Notes under the pieces: generated by a model
Databases searched by the model: none
Seen by the model: the letters and a program-made list of their open reading frames with translations, nothing else
Told to the model about the DNA's origin: nothing
Assembly: GCF_042431545.1 (NCBI RefSeq)
Contig: NZ_JBHLYX010000031.1
Length of the DNA stretch: 64,000 nt
Origin: Pseudoalteromonas xiamenensis
GTDB lineage: Bacteria > Pseudomonadota > Gammaproteobacteria > Enterobacterales > Alteromonadaceae
Reading direction: 5' to 3' (one strand)
Program-made: the position numbers and the translations under genes
Part shown: piece by piece, positions 53,270 to 61,865 of the stretch
Layout of the letters: each line of letters begins with the position of its first letter
Numbering within the stretch: position 1 is the first letter of the stretch

Positions 53270-53357
53270 CTTATTATTAAGCGTTGCAGGACTGGCCCCA
53301 ATAAGTAAAAATGGGGGTTCAATTTACCCGCGCAGAACTATTAATCTAGGAGAATTC

Positions 53358-55349
53358 ATGCCATCTCGCAAAGAACTCGCGAATGCGATCCGCGTTTTGT
53401 CGATGGACGCAGTACAAAAAGCTAAATCAGGTCACCCAGGCGCCCCTATGGGCATGGCGGATATCGCCGAAGTCCTTTGGCGCGATTATCTAAAGCACAA
53501 TCCAAATAACCCTGATTGGTATGACCGTGACCGCTTTGTGCTGTCAAATGGCCATGGCTCAATGCTGATTTATTCTTTGCTACACCTTGCAGGTTACGAT
53601 TTATCGATTGATGACTTGAAGAATTTTCGTCAACTTCACTCAAAAACACCAGGTCACCCAGAGTATGGTTACGCGCCAGGGATTGAAACAACGACTGGTC
53701 CTCTAGGTCAAGGCATCACCAATGCTGTTGGTATGGCTATCGCTGAAAAAGCGCTTGCAGCCCAATTCAACCGCGGCGAATATAACATTGTTGATCACCA
53801 CACTTATGCATTCTTAGGTGATGGCTGTTTGATGGAAGGCATCTCTCACGAAGCGTGTTCACTCGCGGGAACATTAGGTCTTGGTAAACTTATCGCGTTT
53901 TGGGATGACAATGGCATTTCAATAGATGGTCACGTGGAAGGTTGGTTTACTGATGACACAGTAAAGCGTTTTGAGTCTTACGGTTGGCATGTTATCGGTG
54001 GTGTTGATGGGCATGACAGTGATGCTATTAAAGCAGCTATTGAAGCAGCTCGCGCAGAAACTGAGAGACCTACACTAATCTGTTGTAAAACGGTAATTGG
54101 CTACGGCTCGCCAAATAAGTCAGGCAGCCACGATTGTCATGGTGCACCGCTTGGCGATGAAGAAATTGCAGCTGCGCGTGAGTTCTTAGGTTGGAAGCAT
54201 CCTGCATTTGAAATTCCAGAAGACGTGTATGCGAAATGGGATGCAACGTCTCGCGGACAGCAAGCGCAAAGTCACTGGTTAATTAAATTTACTCAATATC
54301 AACTTGAGTACCCTGAACTTGCCGCTGAATTTGAACGCCGTATGAAGAATGAACTTCCTGCGGACTGGAAAGAAAAGTCGGATGCATACATTGCGTCATT
54401 ACAAGCAAACCCTGCAAACCCTGCAACGCGTAAAGCGTCACAAAATGCACTAAATGCGTTTGGTCCATTATTGCCAGAGTTTATGGGTGGTTCTGCAGAC
54501 TTGGCTGGCTCAAACCTTACCTTATGGGATGGCTCTAAAGGCCTTACAGCTGATGATGCCTCAGGCAACTACGTATTCTACGGCGTACGTGAATTTGGTA
54601 TGTCAGCCATCATGAATGGTATTGCACTGCACAAAGGTTTTATCCCATACGGCGCTACGTTCCTAATGTTCATGGAGTATGCGCGTAATGCCGTTCGTAT
54701 GGCTGCGTTAATGAAACAACCGAGCATCTTCGTTTATACGCACGATTCAATCGGTTTAGGTGAAGATGGTCCAACGCACCAACCTGTTGAGCAAATCGCA
54801 AGCATGCGTATGACGCCAAATTTAATTAACTGGCGTCCATGTGACCAAGTTGAGTCAGCAGTTGCATGGCAACAGGCAATTGAACGTAAAGATGGTCCTA
54901 CATCGCTCATTTTCTCTCGTCAAAACCTTGAGCAACAGGTTCGTACTGACGAACAAGTTGCTGCTATTAAGCGTGGTGGTTACGTGCTAAGCTGTGATGG
55001 CTCACCTGAAATCATCCTTATTGCAACAGGTTCTGAAGTACAGCTAGCGGTTGATGCAGCTGACGTGTTGCGTGGCAAAGGTAAGAGCGTTCGTGTTGTT
55101 TCAATGCCTTCTACAGATGCATTTGACGCACAGTCGGCTGAATACCAAGAAAGTGTATTGCCGCGTTCAGTTACCCGTCGAGTAGCAATTGAAGCGGGTA
55201 TTAGCGACTTCTGGTACAAGTACGTCGGCTTAAATGGCGCGATTGTAGGGATGACGACTTTTGGTGAGTCTGCACCTGCTGGTGAGCTATTCAAGCTGTT
55301 CGGATTTACGGTTGACAATGTGGTAGAAAAAGCGGAAGCATTATTCTAA
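53358..55349 (+). CDS. tkt: Transketolase
   Basis: Thiamine diphosphate enzyme of the non-oxidative pentose phosphate pathway. The 663 residues match E. coli TktA (663): AKSGHPGAPMGMADIAEVLW, the ThDP motif GDGCLMEGISHEACSLAG, and EDGPTHQPVEQIASMRMTPN. AGGAGA is six bases before the ATG at 53358. An in-frame TTG at 53175 with its own AAGGA would add 61 non-conserved residues and is treated as leader. In E. coli, too, tkt lies near metK. A terminator-like hairpin lies in its leader. Confidence 0.96.
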   Translation: MPSRKELANAIRVLSMDAVQKAKSGHPGAPMGMADIAEVLWRDYLKHNPNNPDWYDRDRFVLSNGHGSMLIYSLLHLAGYDLSIDDLKNFRQLHSKTPGHPEYGYAPGIETTTGPLGQGITNAVGMAIAEKALAAQFNRGEYNIVDHHTYAFLGDGCLMEGISHEACSLAGTLGLGKLIAFWDDNGISIDGHVEGWFTDDTVKRFESYGWHVIGGVDGHDSDAIKAAIEAARAETERPTLICCKTVIGYGSPNKSGSHDCHGAPLGDEEIAAAREFLGWKHPAFEIPEDVYAKWDATSRGQQAQSHWLIKFTQYQLEYPELAAEFERRMKNELPADWKEKSDAYIASLQANPANPATRKASQNALNAFGPLLPEFMGGSADLAGSNLTLWDGSKGLTADDASGNYVFYGVREFGMSAIMNGIALHKGFIPYGATFLMFMEYARNAVRMAALMKQPSIFVYTHDSIGLGEDGPTHQPVEQIASMRMTPNLINWRPCDQVESAVAWQQAIERKDGPTSLIFSRQNLEQQVRTDEQVAAIKRGGYVLSCDGSPEIILIATGSEVQLAVDAADVLRGKGKSVRVVSMPSTDAFDAQSAEYQESVLPRSVTRRVAIEAGISDFWYKYVGLNGAIVGMTTFGESAPAGELFKLFGFTVDNVVEKAEALF

Positions 55350-55367
55350 TCTCATTAGTCAAGATAT

Positions 55368-55397
55368 AAAAAACCCGCTCAATGAGCGGGTTTTTTT
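55368..55397. terminator. Bidirectional terminator between tkt and the chemoreceptor
   Basis: Perfect stem AAAAAACCCGCTC (with a three-base loop AAT) pairing to GAGCGGGTTTTTT, 18 bases after the tkt stop. A-rich and T-rich flanks suit both directions. Confidence 0.92.
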
Positions 55398-55451
55398 CGA
55401 TTAGTACAATAACATCACCAATTGTGATGAAAGTGAAGAGGACTGCGCCTC

Positions 55452-57473
55452 TTATACTTTAAATTGTGAAACCGACAAACGAAGTTCTTCAGCGAGTTTT
55501 GCTACTTCAGAACTCGAGATGGAAGTTTGGTTTGCACCTTCAGCCGTTTGTTCAGCAATGGCAACAATTGACTCTAAACGTTCACTGATTTCTTGTGCCA
55601 CTTGTTGTTGCTCTTGCGCCGCGGTCGCAATTTCTTCACTTACATCGTGAGCTTGAGAAACGGCTTGAGTAATTGAATTAAGTGCTTGTGCAGCTAAATC
55701 ACTTTGCTCAACACACGACTCTGCTTGATGTTTGCCTTTCGACATTGCATGTACAGCTTCCTGAGCTCCACTTTGCAGCGACTCAATCATCGTTTGAATT
55801 TCTTGCGTTGACTCTTGCGTTTTACTCGCAAGCGAACGAACTTCATCCGCTACAACCGCAAAGCCTCGACCTTGTTCACCCGCGCGAGCAGCTTCAATCG
55901 CAGCATTAAGTGCAAGAAGGTTAGTTTGTTCCGCAATACCGCGAATAACATCCAAAATGCTGCCAATAGATGCGCTGTCTTGGTGAAGTTTATTAATAAC
56001 GCGAGAAGCTTCATCGACTTCGCGAGCAAGTTGCTCGATAGTGTGTTTGTTCTCGTTAGAAATACCTTTAACACGCTCAGCTTCTTTATCAGCGTTTTTA
56101 ATTTCTAATAACGCTTGGTGTGCACTGTTGCTCACCCCGTGCGATGTACTGCTCATTTCTGTCGTCGCAGTTGCAGCTTGCTCAACTTGTGCCTGCTGGT
56201 TGCGAATCGCTTGGCTTGATTCTGTTGTAATCGCAGATGTTTCTTCAGAAGCTGCAGCAAGCTGTGTAGAGCGTGATACGATACCCGTGATAAGCTCACG
56301 TAGATTATCGATTAGGCTATTACATGAGCGAGCAAGTTCACCAAACTCATCTTTTGCTTTGTCATCCAGTCGTTGGGTCATATCACCACGAGCAACAATG
56401 TCGAGAATGCGGTTAACTTCTGCAAGTGGAGTTGTAATTTTGCTGATCGTCGCATAGGCCACACCAATTGCGATCAACGTCGCGATGATCATACCCATCC
56501 ACGTCCATAAATTCGCAGAGTCGACGTCTTCACGAACTCCTTTTTGCAATTTGAAAGCAACTTCACTGGCTTCAAGTAACAGTTCATCAAGTTGCGTTAA
56601 GGCCGCATTTGTCGCTTTTTCTGCGTCTTCTAATTCTTTTTGCGTCATCTCAATCGCATTGATTAGGCGACGTTGATTTTCAACTAAACCGTTTGATCCC
56701 GACACATTTTTTTGTACAGCATCGAAATAGTTGTTGAGGTCATTCAACATATCCGCATCAAGTTTTTGAACGATAGGCGTGAGTAACGCCATGCTTTTTT
56801 CAAGCTCAGTGATGAAATAAGCTTGCTCGCGCTTTACGATTTCAAGCGTGTTTAAATTATCAACCGTTAAAATATCCGTGCTTTTAGAAACCAACGAAGT
56901 GAAATTCGTTTCCATGTTATTCGCAGCTTGAACCGCACGCTTGTCCGTATCGGCAAAGCCATCTAAATCGATAATATCGAGCACGACCGTGTTTGCATCT
57001 TCAGCAGCCGTTTCAAGAGCTTCAAGTTGTGTACGAGTAGACTTTTTAAGCGACAATTCAAGCGCTTTGTCTTTCATTAGATTATCAACAGACTTTAAAA
57101 ATGCCTGATAGGTTTCACCAACTTCATTCGCGCTTTTTGTTAACTTCGCATTATTGTTATGGCTTACAACCGTCTTCAACTCTTGATAAGTGCTATCAAA
57201 CGTTTCTTTACGTTTTGCAAATGCACCCTTTAACGTTGAAAGTTTATCTTCTGATTTGGCGTAAAAGCTACCTTGCGCCACTTTACTCATCAATGAGAAT
57301 TCTACCTGCAACTCGGAACTTTTATCCAAAGCGGGTAGAGACAGGGTATTAACTAACTGAGTGGAGCTGTCAATATTTGCTATTCTCATCAAGGAGTTAC
57401 CCCCGATCATAAGTAATAGCAACGTGATGAAGATAAACCCACCCCAAATACGCTGGCTGACGGTTAGATTCAT
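55452..57473 (-). CDS. Methyl-accepting chemotaxis protein
   Basis: A 673-residue chemoreceptor: N-terminal membrane helix (IWGGFIFITLLLLMIGG), a long helical periplasmic sensor domain (residues about 30-330, no Cache or four-helix signature I can name), a second helix (MGMIIATLIAIGVAYATI), a HAMP domain, and the signalling hairpin with the invariant tip IAEQTNLLALNAAIEAARAG. No C-terminal CheR-docking pentapeptide is seen. GGA lies seven bases before the ATG at 57473; an earlier TTG is less likely. A sigma-28-like promoter is upstream. Confidence 0.93.
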   Translation of the reverse strand: MNLTVSQRIWGGFIFITLLLLMIGGNSLMRIANIDSSTQLVNTLSLPALDKSSELQVEFSLMSKVAQGSFYAKSEDKLSTLKGAFAKRKETFDSTYQELKTVVSHNNNAKLTKSANEVGETYQAFLKSVDNLMKDKALELSLKKSTRTQLEALETAAEDANTVVLDIIDLDGFADTDKRAVQAANNMETNFTSLVSKSTDILTVDNLNTLEIVKREQAYFITELEKSMALLTPIVQKLDADMLNDLNNYFDAVQKNVSGSNGLVENQRRLINAIEMTQKELEDAEKATNAALTQLDELLLEASEVAFKLQKGVREDVDSANLWTWMGMIIATLIAIGVAYATISKITTPLAEVNRILDIVARGDMTQRLDDKAKDEFGELARSCNSLIDNLRELITGIVSRSTQLAAASEETSAITTESSQAIRNQQAQVEQAATATTEMSSTSHGVSNSAHQALLEIKNADKEAERVKGISNENKHTIEQLAREVDEASRVINKLHQDSASIGSILDVIRGIAEQTNLLALNAAIEAARAGEQGRGFAVVADEVRSLASKTQESTQEIQTMIESLQSGAQEAVHAMSKGKHQAESCVEQSDLAAQALNSITQAVSQAHDVSEEIATAAQEQQQVAQEISERLESIVAIAEQTAEGANQTSISSSEVAKLAEELRLSVSQFKV

Positions 57474-57507
57474 AGAATATTCCAAATTTACTAATCGAAT
57501 TGAATAC

Positions 57508-57534
57508 TTATCGGAATTATGTAGGATAAGTTAA
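57508..57534 (-). promoter_or_regulatory. Sigma-28 (FliA)-like promoter of the chemoreceptor gene
   Basis: On the minus strand: -35 TTAACTTA, exactly 11 bases, -10 TCCGATAA. The -10 matches the FliA consensus GCCGATAA in 7 of 8 positions; the -35 matches TAAAGTTT in 5 of 8. It ends 34 bases before the ATG, so the gene would belong to the late flagellar/chemotaxis set. Confidence 0.65.
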
Positions 57535-57576
57535 GTCTTTTATAGCAGATGTCAGCAATAATTTCAGTTAAATAGG

Positions 57577-58386
57577 TTAAATGTTTGCATCTACTTTTAT
57601 AAATTCTTGTGTGTCTAAATTCAGTAATGTCATGGCACCTCCCCAAACGTAACCGGTATCTAATGCTATAATATTAGAACGTTCCGTTTTTCCTTCTAAA
57701 GCAGCCCAATGTCCAAAGACGAGGTTGCATGGTGGCGTTTTAAGGGCGGGGTGTTTAAACCAAGGGATCAATGATCCATCACTGTCTATACCTTCTTTAT
57801 TTGAAAGGTTTAGTTCTCCATTTGGTTCTAAAAAGCGCATGCGAGTGAAGATGTTAACGATTGCTCTAAATCGAATAAACTCGTCACTTGAAACTACGTC
57901 CTTTACAGAAGCTTCACCATACATCGTTTTAAAAAAATTTTTAGCGTTATTGCCTTGGTAACACCTCGCTGCTTCTTGTGAAAAGGCGAGTGCTTGTGCT
58001 TTTGTCCAAGTTGGGTAAATGCCAGCATGGCTTATCAACGTGTTTGATGCATGATGAAAAAGAGCAAGTGGCTGTGAGGATAAAAAGCACAGCAGCTTTT
58101 CTTTATCGGGATATGCAAACAGAGTTGCTAACTTATCTTTCGGGTTTGGTGCTTTTCCGAGTGCTTGGCAAGCAAGTAAATGCAAATCATGGTTGCCAAG
58201 GGTGATAGAAACACTGGCTGCGTGTTTTTCTAAAAAAGTAAGACACGCCAGTGAATCTGGCCCTCTAGCTACAATGTCGCCGACACAATATAAGTGGTCT
58301 TGGCTTGGATTGAAGTCGACGATATCCAACAACGTCTGTAAAGGTTCAAAACAACCCTGTAAGTCACCTACAACGTAATTTGCCAT
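57577..58386 (-). CDS. apaH: Diadenosine tetraphosphatase ApaH
   Basis: Symmetric Ap4A hydrolase, also able to remove Np4 RNA caps in E. coli. The 269 residues have the phosphoesterase motifs YVVGDLQGCFEPLQ, YCVGDIVARGPDS, TLGNHDLHLL and LISHAGIYP. It starts three bases after apaG ends and is the last gene of the leftward lptD-surA-pdxA-rsmA-apaG-apaH operon. No clear terminator hairpin follows before the chemoreceptor. Confidence 0.96.
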   Translation of the reverse strand: MANYVVGDLQGCFEPLQTLLDIVDFNPSQDHLYCVGDIVARGPDSLACLTFLEKHAASVSITLGNHDLHLLACQALGKAPNPKDKLATLFAYPDKEKLLCFLSSQPLALFHHASNTLISHAGIYPTWTKAQALAFSQEAARCYQGNNAKNFFKTMYGEASVKDVVSSDEFIRFRAIVNIFTRMRFLEPNGELNLSNKEGIDSDGSLIPWFKHPALKTPPCNLVFGHWAALEGKTERSNIIALDTGYVWGGAMTLLNLDTQEFIKVDANI

Positions 58387-58389
58387 GGA

Positions 58390-58779
58390 TTAGTGCAAAA
58401 TGTTTGGCGTGCTTAAACGAAAGACCGTGATAGGGGCTTGGAATTCATGACCAAATTCATTGCGCATCACATAGTAGCCCTGCATTGTACCGACCGGCGT
58501 TTCGAGTACGGCACCACTCGTATACTTGTAGCTTTCACCCGGACGAATCGTGGGCGTTTCACCAACCACTCCTTCGCCTTCTACTTCCGATTCTTTACCA
58601 TTTGCATCGGTGATAAGCCAATAACGACTTTCTAGTGTTGCGTTACACAAACTGTGGTTTTTGATGGTAATGGTGTACGCAAAGACATATTTGTCTTGTT
58701 CGGGCTCGGATTGAGCTTCAACGTAAAAGGTTTCGACAGAAACCTTTATCGGTGAATTTAAATTACGGTTGTCTGTCAT
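58390..58779 (-). CDS. apaG: ApaG protein
   Basis: A 129-residue beta-sandwich protein (fibronectin-like fold), function not settled in bacteria. Motifs are ETFYVEAQSEPEQDKYVFAY, RYWLITDANGKESEVEGEGV, YTSGAVLETPVGTMQGYY. The ATG at 58779 lies inside the end of rsmA (17-base overlap), and apaH starts three bases downstream, so translation is coupled on both sides. Same position as in E. coli. Confidence 0.96.
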   Translation of the reverse strand: MTDNRNLNSPIKVSVETFYVEAQSEPEQDKYVFAYTITIKNHSLCNATLESRYWLITDANGKESEVEGEGVVGETPTIRPGESYKYTSGAVLETPVGTMQGYYVMRNEFGHEFQAPITVFRLSTPNILH

Positions 58780-59569
58780 AGAGATAGTTAGCAATCGCGA
58801 TGAACTGAGTTAAAGATATGTTTTCTGCACGGAGTGTTGCATCAACACCAAGTTCTGCCAATTCTGCTTCAGTGAGTAGATTAGACAAGCTGTTTCGTAG
58901 TGTTTTACGGCGTTGATTGAACGCTTCCAAACACACCGTGTTGAGCATTTTTGTACTTTTCGCCGTTCTTGCACTTGGATCTTTCGGGATCAAACGCACG
59001 ACGGCTGAGTCCACTTTAGGTGCTGGTTTAAAGCACGTTGGTGGTACTTCAATAACAGGCATTGCGTGGCAATAGTATTGCGTCATTACACTTAAACGAC
59101 CAAATGCCTTGCTACCTGGACTTGCCACCATACGGTTAACCACTTCTTTTTGTAGCATGAAGTGCATATGTTCGACATTGTCCACGAATTCAAACAAATG
59201 GAACAGCAGAGGAGTCGACACGTTGTAGGGTAGGTTACCAAATATTTTTAGTTTTTTGTCGTCTTTAATAAGCGATGAAAAATCAAACTTCATCGCGTCG
59301 CCTTGATTGACGGTCAATTTAGGGCCTAAAAAAGGATGATGGATCAAACGCTCAGCAAGATCTTTATCCAATTCAACAACAGTCAGATGACCCGATAACT
59401 CTGCAACAGGCTCTGTGATGGCACCAAGACCAGGACCGATCTCAACGAGATTATCGCCAGGCTTTGGATCTATGGCAGTCACAATTTTGTCGATGATCAT
59501 GTCATCGTTTAGAAAGTTTTGGCCAAAACGCTTACGAGCGCGGTGACCTAAGTGTACATTATCGTTCAT
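58763..59569 (-). CDS. rsmA: 16S rRNA dimethyltransferase RsmA (KsgA)
   Basis: Dimethylates A1518 and A1519 of 16S rRNA late in 30S assembly; loss gives kasugamycin resistance. The 268 residues show RKRFGQNFLND, the SAM motif LVEIGPGLGAIT, and the catalytic IFGNLPYNVSTPLLFH. Its ATG overlaps the pdxA stop by four bases (ATGA); its end overlaps apaG by 17. Confidence 0.97.
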   Translation of the reverse strand: MNDNVHLGHRARKRFGQNFLNDDMIIDKIVTAIDPKPGDNLVEIGPGLGAITEPVAELSGHLTVVELDKDLAERLIHHPFLGPKLTVNQGDAMKFDFSSLIKDDKKLKIFGNLPYNVSTPLLFHLFEFVDNVEHMHFMLQKEVVNRMVASPGSKAFGRLSVMTQYYCHAMPVIEVPPTCFKPAPKVDSAVVRLIPKDPSARTAKSTKMLNTVCLEAFNQRRKTLRNSLSNLLTEAELAELGVDATLRAENISLTQFIAIANYLYDRQP

Positions 59570-60558
59570 GAATTTTGTGTTTTCTCTGTAGCAAGTTTAA
59601 TTGCTTCACGGATAGCTAAATCAAAACTACCGACTTCAACGTCACCTGTTCCTGCTAAATCCAATGCAGTGCCGTGATCAACAGAGGTGCGGATAAAAGG
59701 TAGCCCGAGCGTAATATTTACGGAATTTCCAAATCCCTTATATTTTAACACAGGTAATCCCTGATCGTGATACATTGCGAGTACCGCGTCCGCATTATCT
59801 AAATATTTCGCTTGGAAAAGCGTATCTGCAGGCAATGGACCGATGAAATTCATACCTTCCTGATTGAGCAACTCAAGTGCAGGACGGATTGTGTCGATTT
59901 CTTCACGGCCTAAATGGCCATCTTCACCTGCGTGTGGATTGAGCCCACAAACAAGAATACGTGGGTTTTCAATGCCAAATTTTGTTTTCAAGTCGCCATG
60001 AAGAATACGAGCAACTTTACTGAGGCGCTCAGCGGTAATCGCACGAGAAACATATTCGAGAGGAATGTGCGTGGTCACCAATGCTACACGCAGACCTTCA
60101 GTTGCCAGCATCATCACGACATGGGATGTATTCGATTGTTGGGCAAAGTATTCAGTGTGCCCGCTAAACGAGATACCAGCTCGATTGATTATGCCTTTGT
60201 GTACAGGACCGGTAACGACTGCAGCAAAGGTATCGTCCATGTTTTTCTCAGAGGCAATGCGAAGTGTGTCTAAAACATACTGACCATTACTTTCATTGAG
60301 TTTTCCAGGTTCTACTTCAGCACCTAAATCAACTTGAAGGCAATATACTGACCCTGCAGGCGTAGGTTCTGCAGGTTTTGTTGGGTCAAAGGGAATGACG
60401 TTAAGCGCAAGCCCAAGCATCTTAGCACGGTCGATGAGCAGTTGACTGTCAGCCACCGTGACCAGCTGAGCTGGCCACGCTTTTTGCGCTAATTTAACGA
60501 CTAAATCAGGTCCGATACCAGCAGGTTCACCGGGTGTAATCGCAATCCGTAACGTCAT
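59566..60558 (-). CDS. pdxA: 4-hydroxythreonine-4-phosphate dehydrogenase PdxA
   Basis: NAD-dependent enzyme of the DXP-dependent pyridoxal phosphate pathway. The 330 residues include RIAITPGEPAGIGPDLVVKL, the metal His in VVTGPVHKGIINRAG and GHTEYFA, LNPHAGEDGHLG and MYHDQGLPVLKYKGFG. The ATG overlaps the surA stop by one base. Length agrees with E. coli (329). Confidence 0.97.
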   Translation of the reverse strand: MTLRIAITPGEPAGIGPDLVVKLAQKAWPAQLVTVADSQLLIDRAKMLGLALNVIPFDPTKPAEPTPAGSVYCLQVDLGAEVEPGKLNESNGQYVLDTLRIASEKNMDDTFAAVVTGPVHKGIINRAGISFSGHTEYFAQQSNTSHVVMMLATEGLRVALVTTHIPLEYVSRAITAERLSKVARILHGDLKTKFGIENPRILVCGLNPHAGEDGHLGREEIDTIRPALELLNQEGMNFIGPLPADTLFQAKYLDNADAVLAMYHDQGLPVLKYKGFGNSVNITLGLPFIRTSVDHGTALDLAGTGDVEVGSFDLAIREAIKLATEKTQNS

Positions 60559-61853
60559 TATTTATCTGCCGGTAAAACTTCAACGTGCGCTTGTTCACGC
60601 ATTTCATTCTGCCACTTAAAGCTCTCTTCTTTAAACTTACGGTTAAACAGAATACCGTGTGCGCGGTTGCGTTTAGCGATTTCTGTTTTGTCTGCCGTAC
60701 GTTTATCTAGAAGTTGAACAATGTGCCAGCCATAAGTTGTTCTGAATGGCTCTGAAATTTGCCCTTTTTCAAGTGACGCCAATGTGTCTCGGAAAGCTGG
60801 AACGTAAGTATTTGGGTCCGTCCAATCGTATTCGCCACCTTTAAGTGCAGAACCTGGGTCTTCAGAATGTTTCTTCGCAAGCTCGGCAAAATCAGCTTTA
60901 CCTTCACGCAAATCTTTCAAAAAACCTTCCAACATCGTCTTGGCTTTTTCTTCGCTCAAAATAATCGATGGCTTGATTAAGATATGTCGTGAGCGAACTT
61001 CAGTCGTTTCTACAAGTTGTTGACCACGAATGTCTTGAATTTTGATGATGTGGAAACCAGCTCCAGAGCGAAGCGGGCCAATGACTTCACCTTTCTTCTT
61101 GCCCTTCACCGCTTCAGCAAACAGTGTTGGCATGTCGTTGATGCCCATCCAACCCAATTGACCACCGTCAAGTGCTTTAGCACCACTCGAAGATGCGATA
61201 GCAATACGGCGGAAATCTTCACCTTTGTTTAGTAATTTTAATACGTTATCAGCTCGGTCTCGTTCAGCTTGAATTTCGTCAGCAGTTGCTTTTGCTGGTA
61301 CTTTAATCAAAATGTGGCCGATGTCATATTCTTCGTTGTTACCACCTTGCGTTTCCATGATTTTGATAAGGTTATCAATTTCTTGTGGGCTCACGTAAAT
61401 ACGACGATCTACGTTTGCACGCATAACTTGGCCTGTGGTAATTTCGCGGCGAATGTCTTCGCGGTAAGACGCATAGCTTTCACCAGACGATTCAATAGTC
61501 TTACGCAGGTCAGCAAGCGTACCACCTTGCTCTTGAGCAATGTTGGTGAGCGTTTGATCAAGCTGAGCATCAGAAATTTCAAGACCCATGCGGCCTGCCA
61601 ACTGCATCATTATTTCTTTATCTACTAAACGGTCGATAGCCTGAACGCGTAATGTTTCTTCTGAAGGCAGCTCTGTGCCTTGTTCTTCCGCGTTTTTCTT
61701 AACTCGAGCAACAAGAACATCTACTTCGCTTTTCAATATCACGCCGTTGTTTACGGTTGCCACGACTCTATCGAGTTCAACTCGTTGTGCGATGGCCGCT
61801 TGGCTTACGCTTAAACTTAGGCAAACACCTAAAATTATCTTTTTTAAATTCAT
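60558..61853 (-). CDS. surA: Periplasmic chaperone and peptidyl-prolyl isomerase SurA
   Basis: Chaperone for outer membrane proteins on their way to the BAM complex; LptD, encoded next to it, is a major client. The 431 residues have a signal peptide (IILGVCLSLSVSQAAIA), the N-terminal chaperone domain (VDRVVATVNNGVILKSEVDV-like), two parvulin domains (YDIGHILIKVP... and RSRHILIKPS...GGEYDWTDP) and a C-terminal helix. It begins 12 bases after lptD ends. Confidence 0.96.
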   Translation of the reverse strand: MNLKKIILGVCLSLSVSQAAIAQRVELDRVVATVNNGVILKSEVDVLVARVKKNAEEQGTELPSEETLRVQAIDRLVDKEIMMQLAGRMGLEISDAQLDQTLTNIAQEQGGTLADLRKTIESSGESYASYREDIRREITTGQVMRANVDRRIYVSPQEIDNLIKIMETQGGNNEEYDIGHILIKVPAKATADEIQAERDRADNVLKLLNKGEDFRRIAIASSSGAKALDGGQLGWMGINDMPTLFAEAVKGKKKGEVIGPLRSGAGFHIIKIQDIRGQQLVETTEVRSRHILIKPSIILSEEKAKTMLEGFLKDLREGKADFAELAKKHSEDPGSALKGGEYDWTDPNTYVPAFRDTLASLEKGQISEPFRTTYGWHIVQLLDKRTADKTEIAKRNRAHGILFNRKFKEESFKWQNEMREQAHVEVLPADK

Positions 61854-61865
61854 AAACTTCTGATT

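Noticed and set aside
53175..53357. N-terminally extended transketolase from a TTG with an AAGGA upstream
   Set aside because: The 61 extra residues are not family-like, cross a terminator hairpin, and the ATG at 53358 has a far better ribosome-binding site and exact family length.
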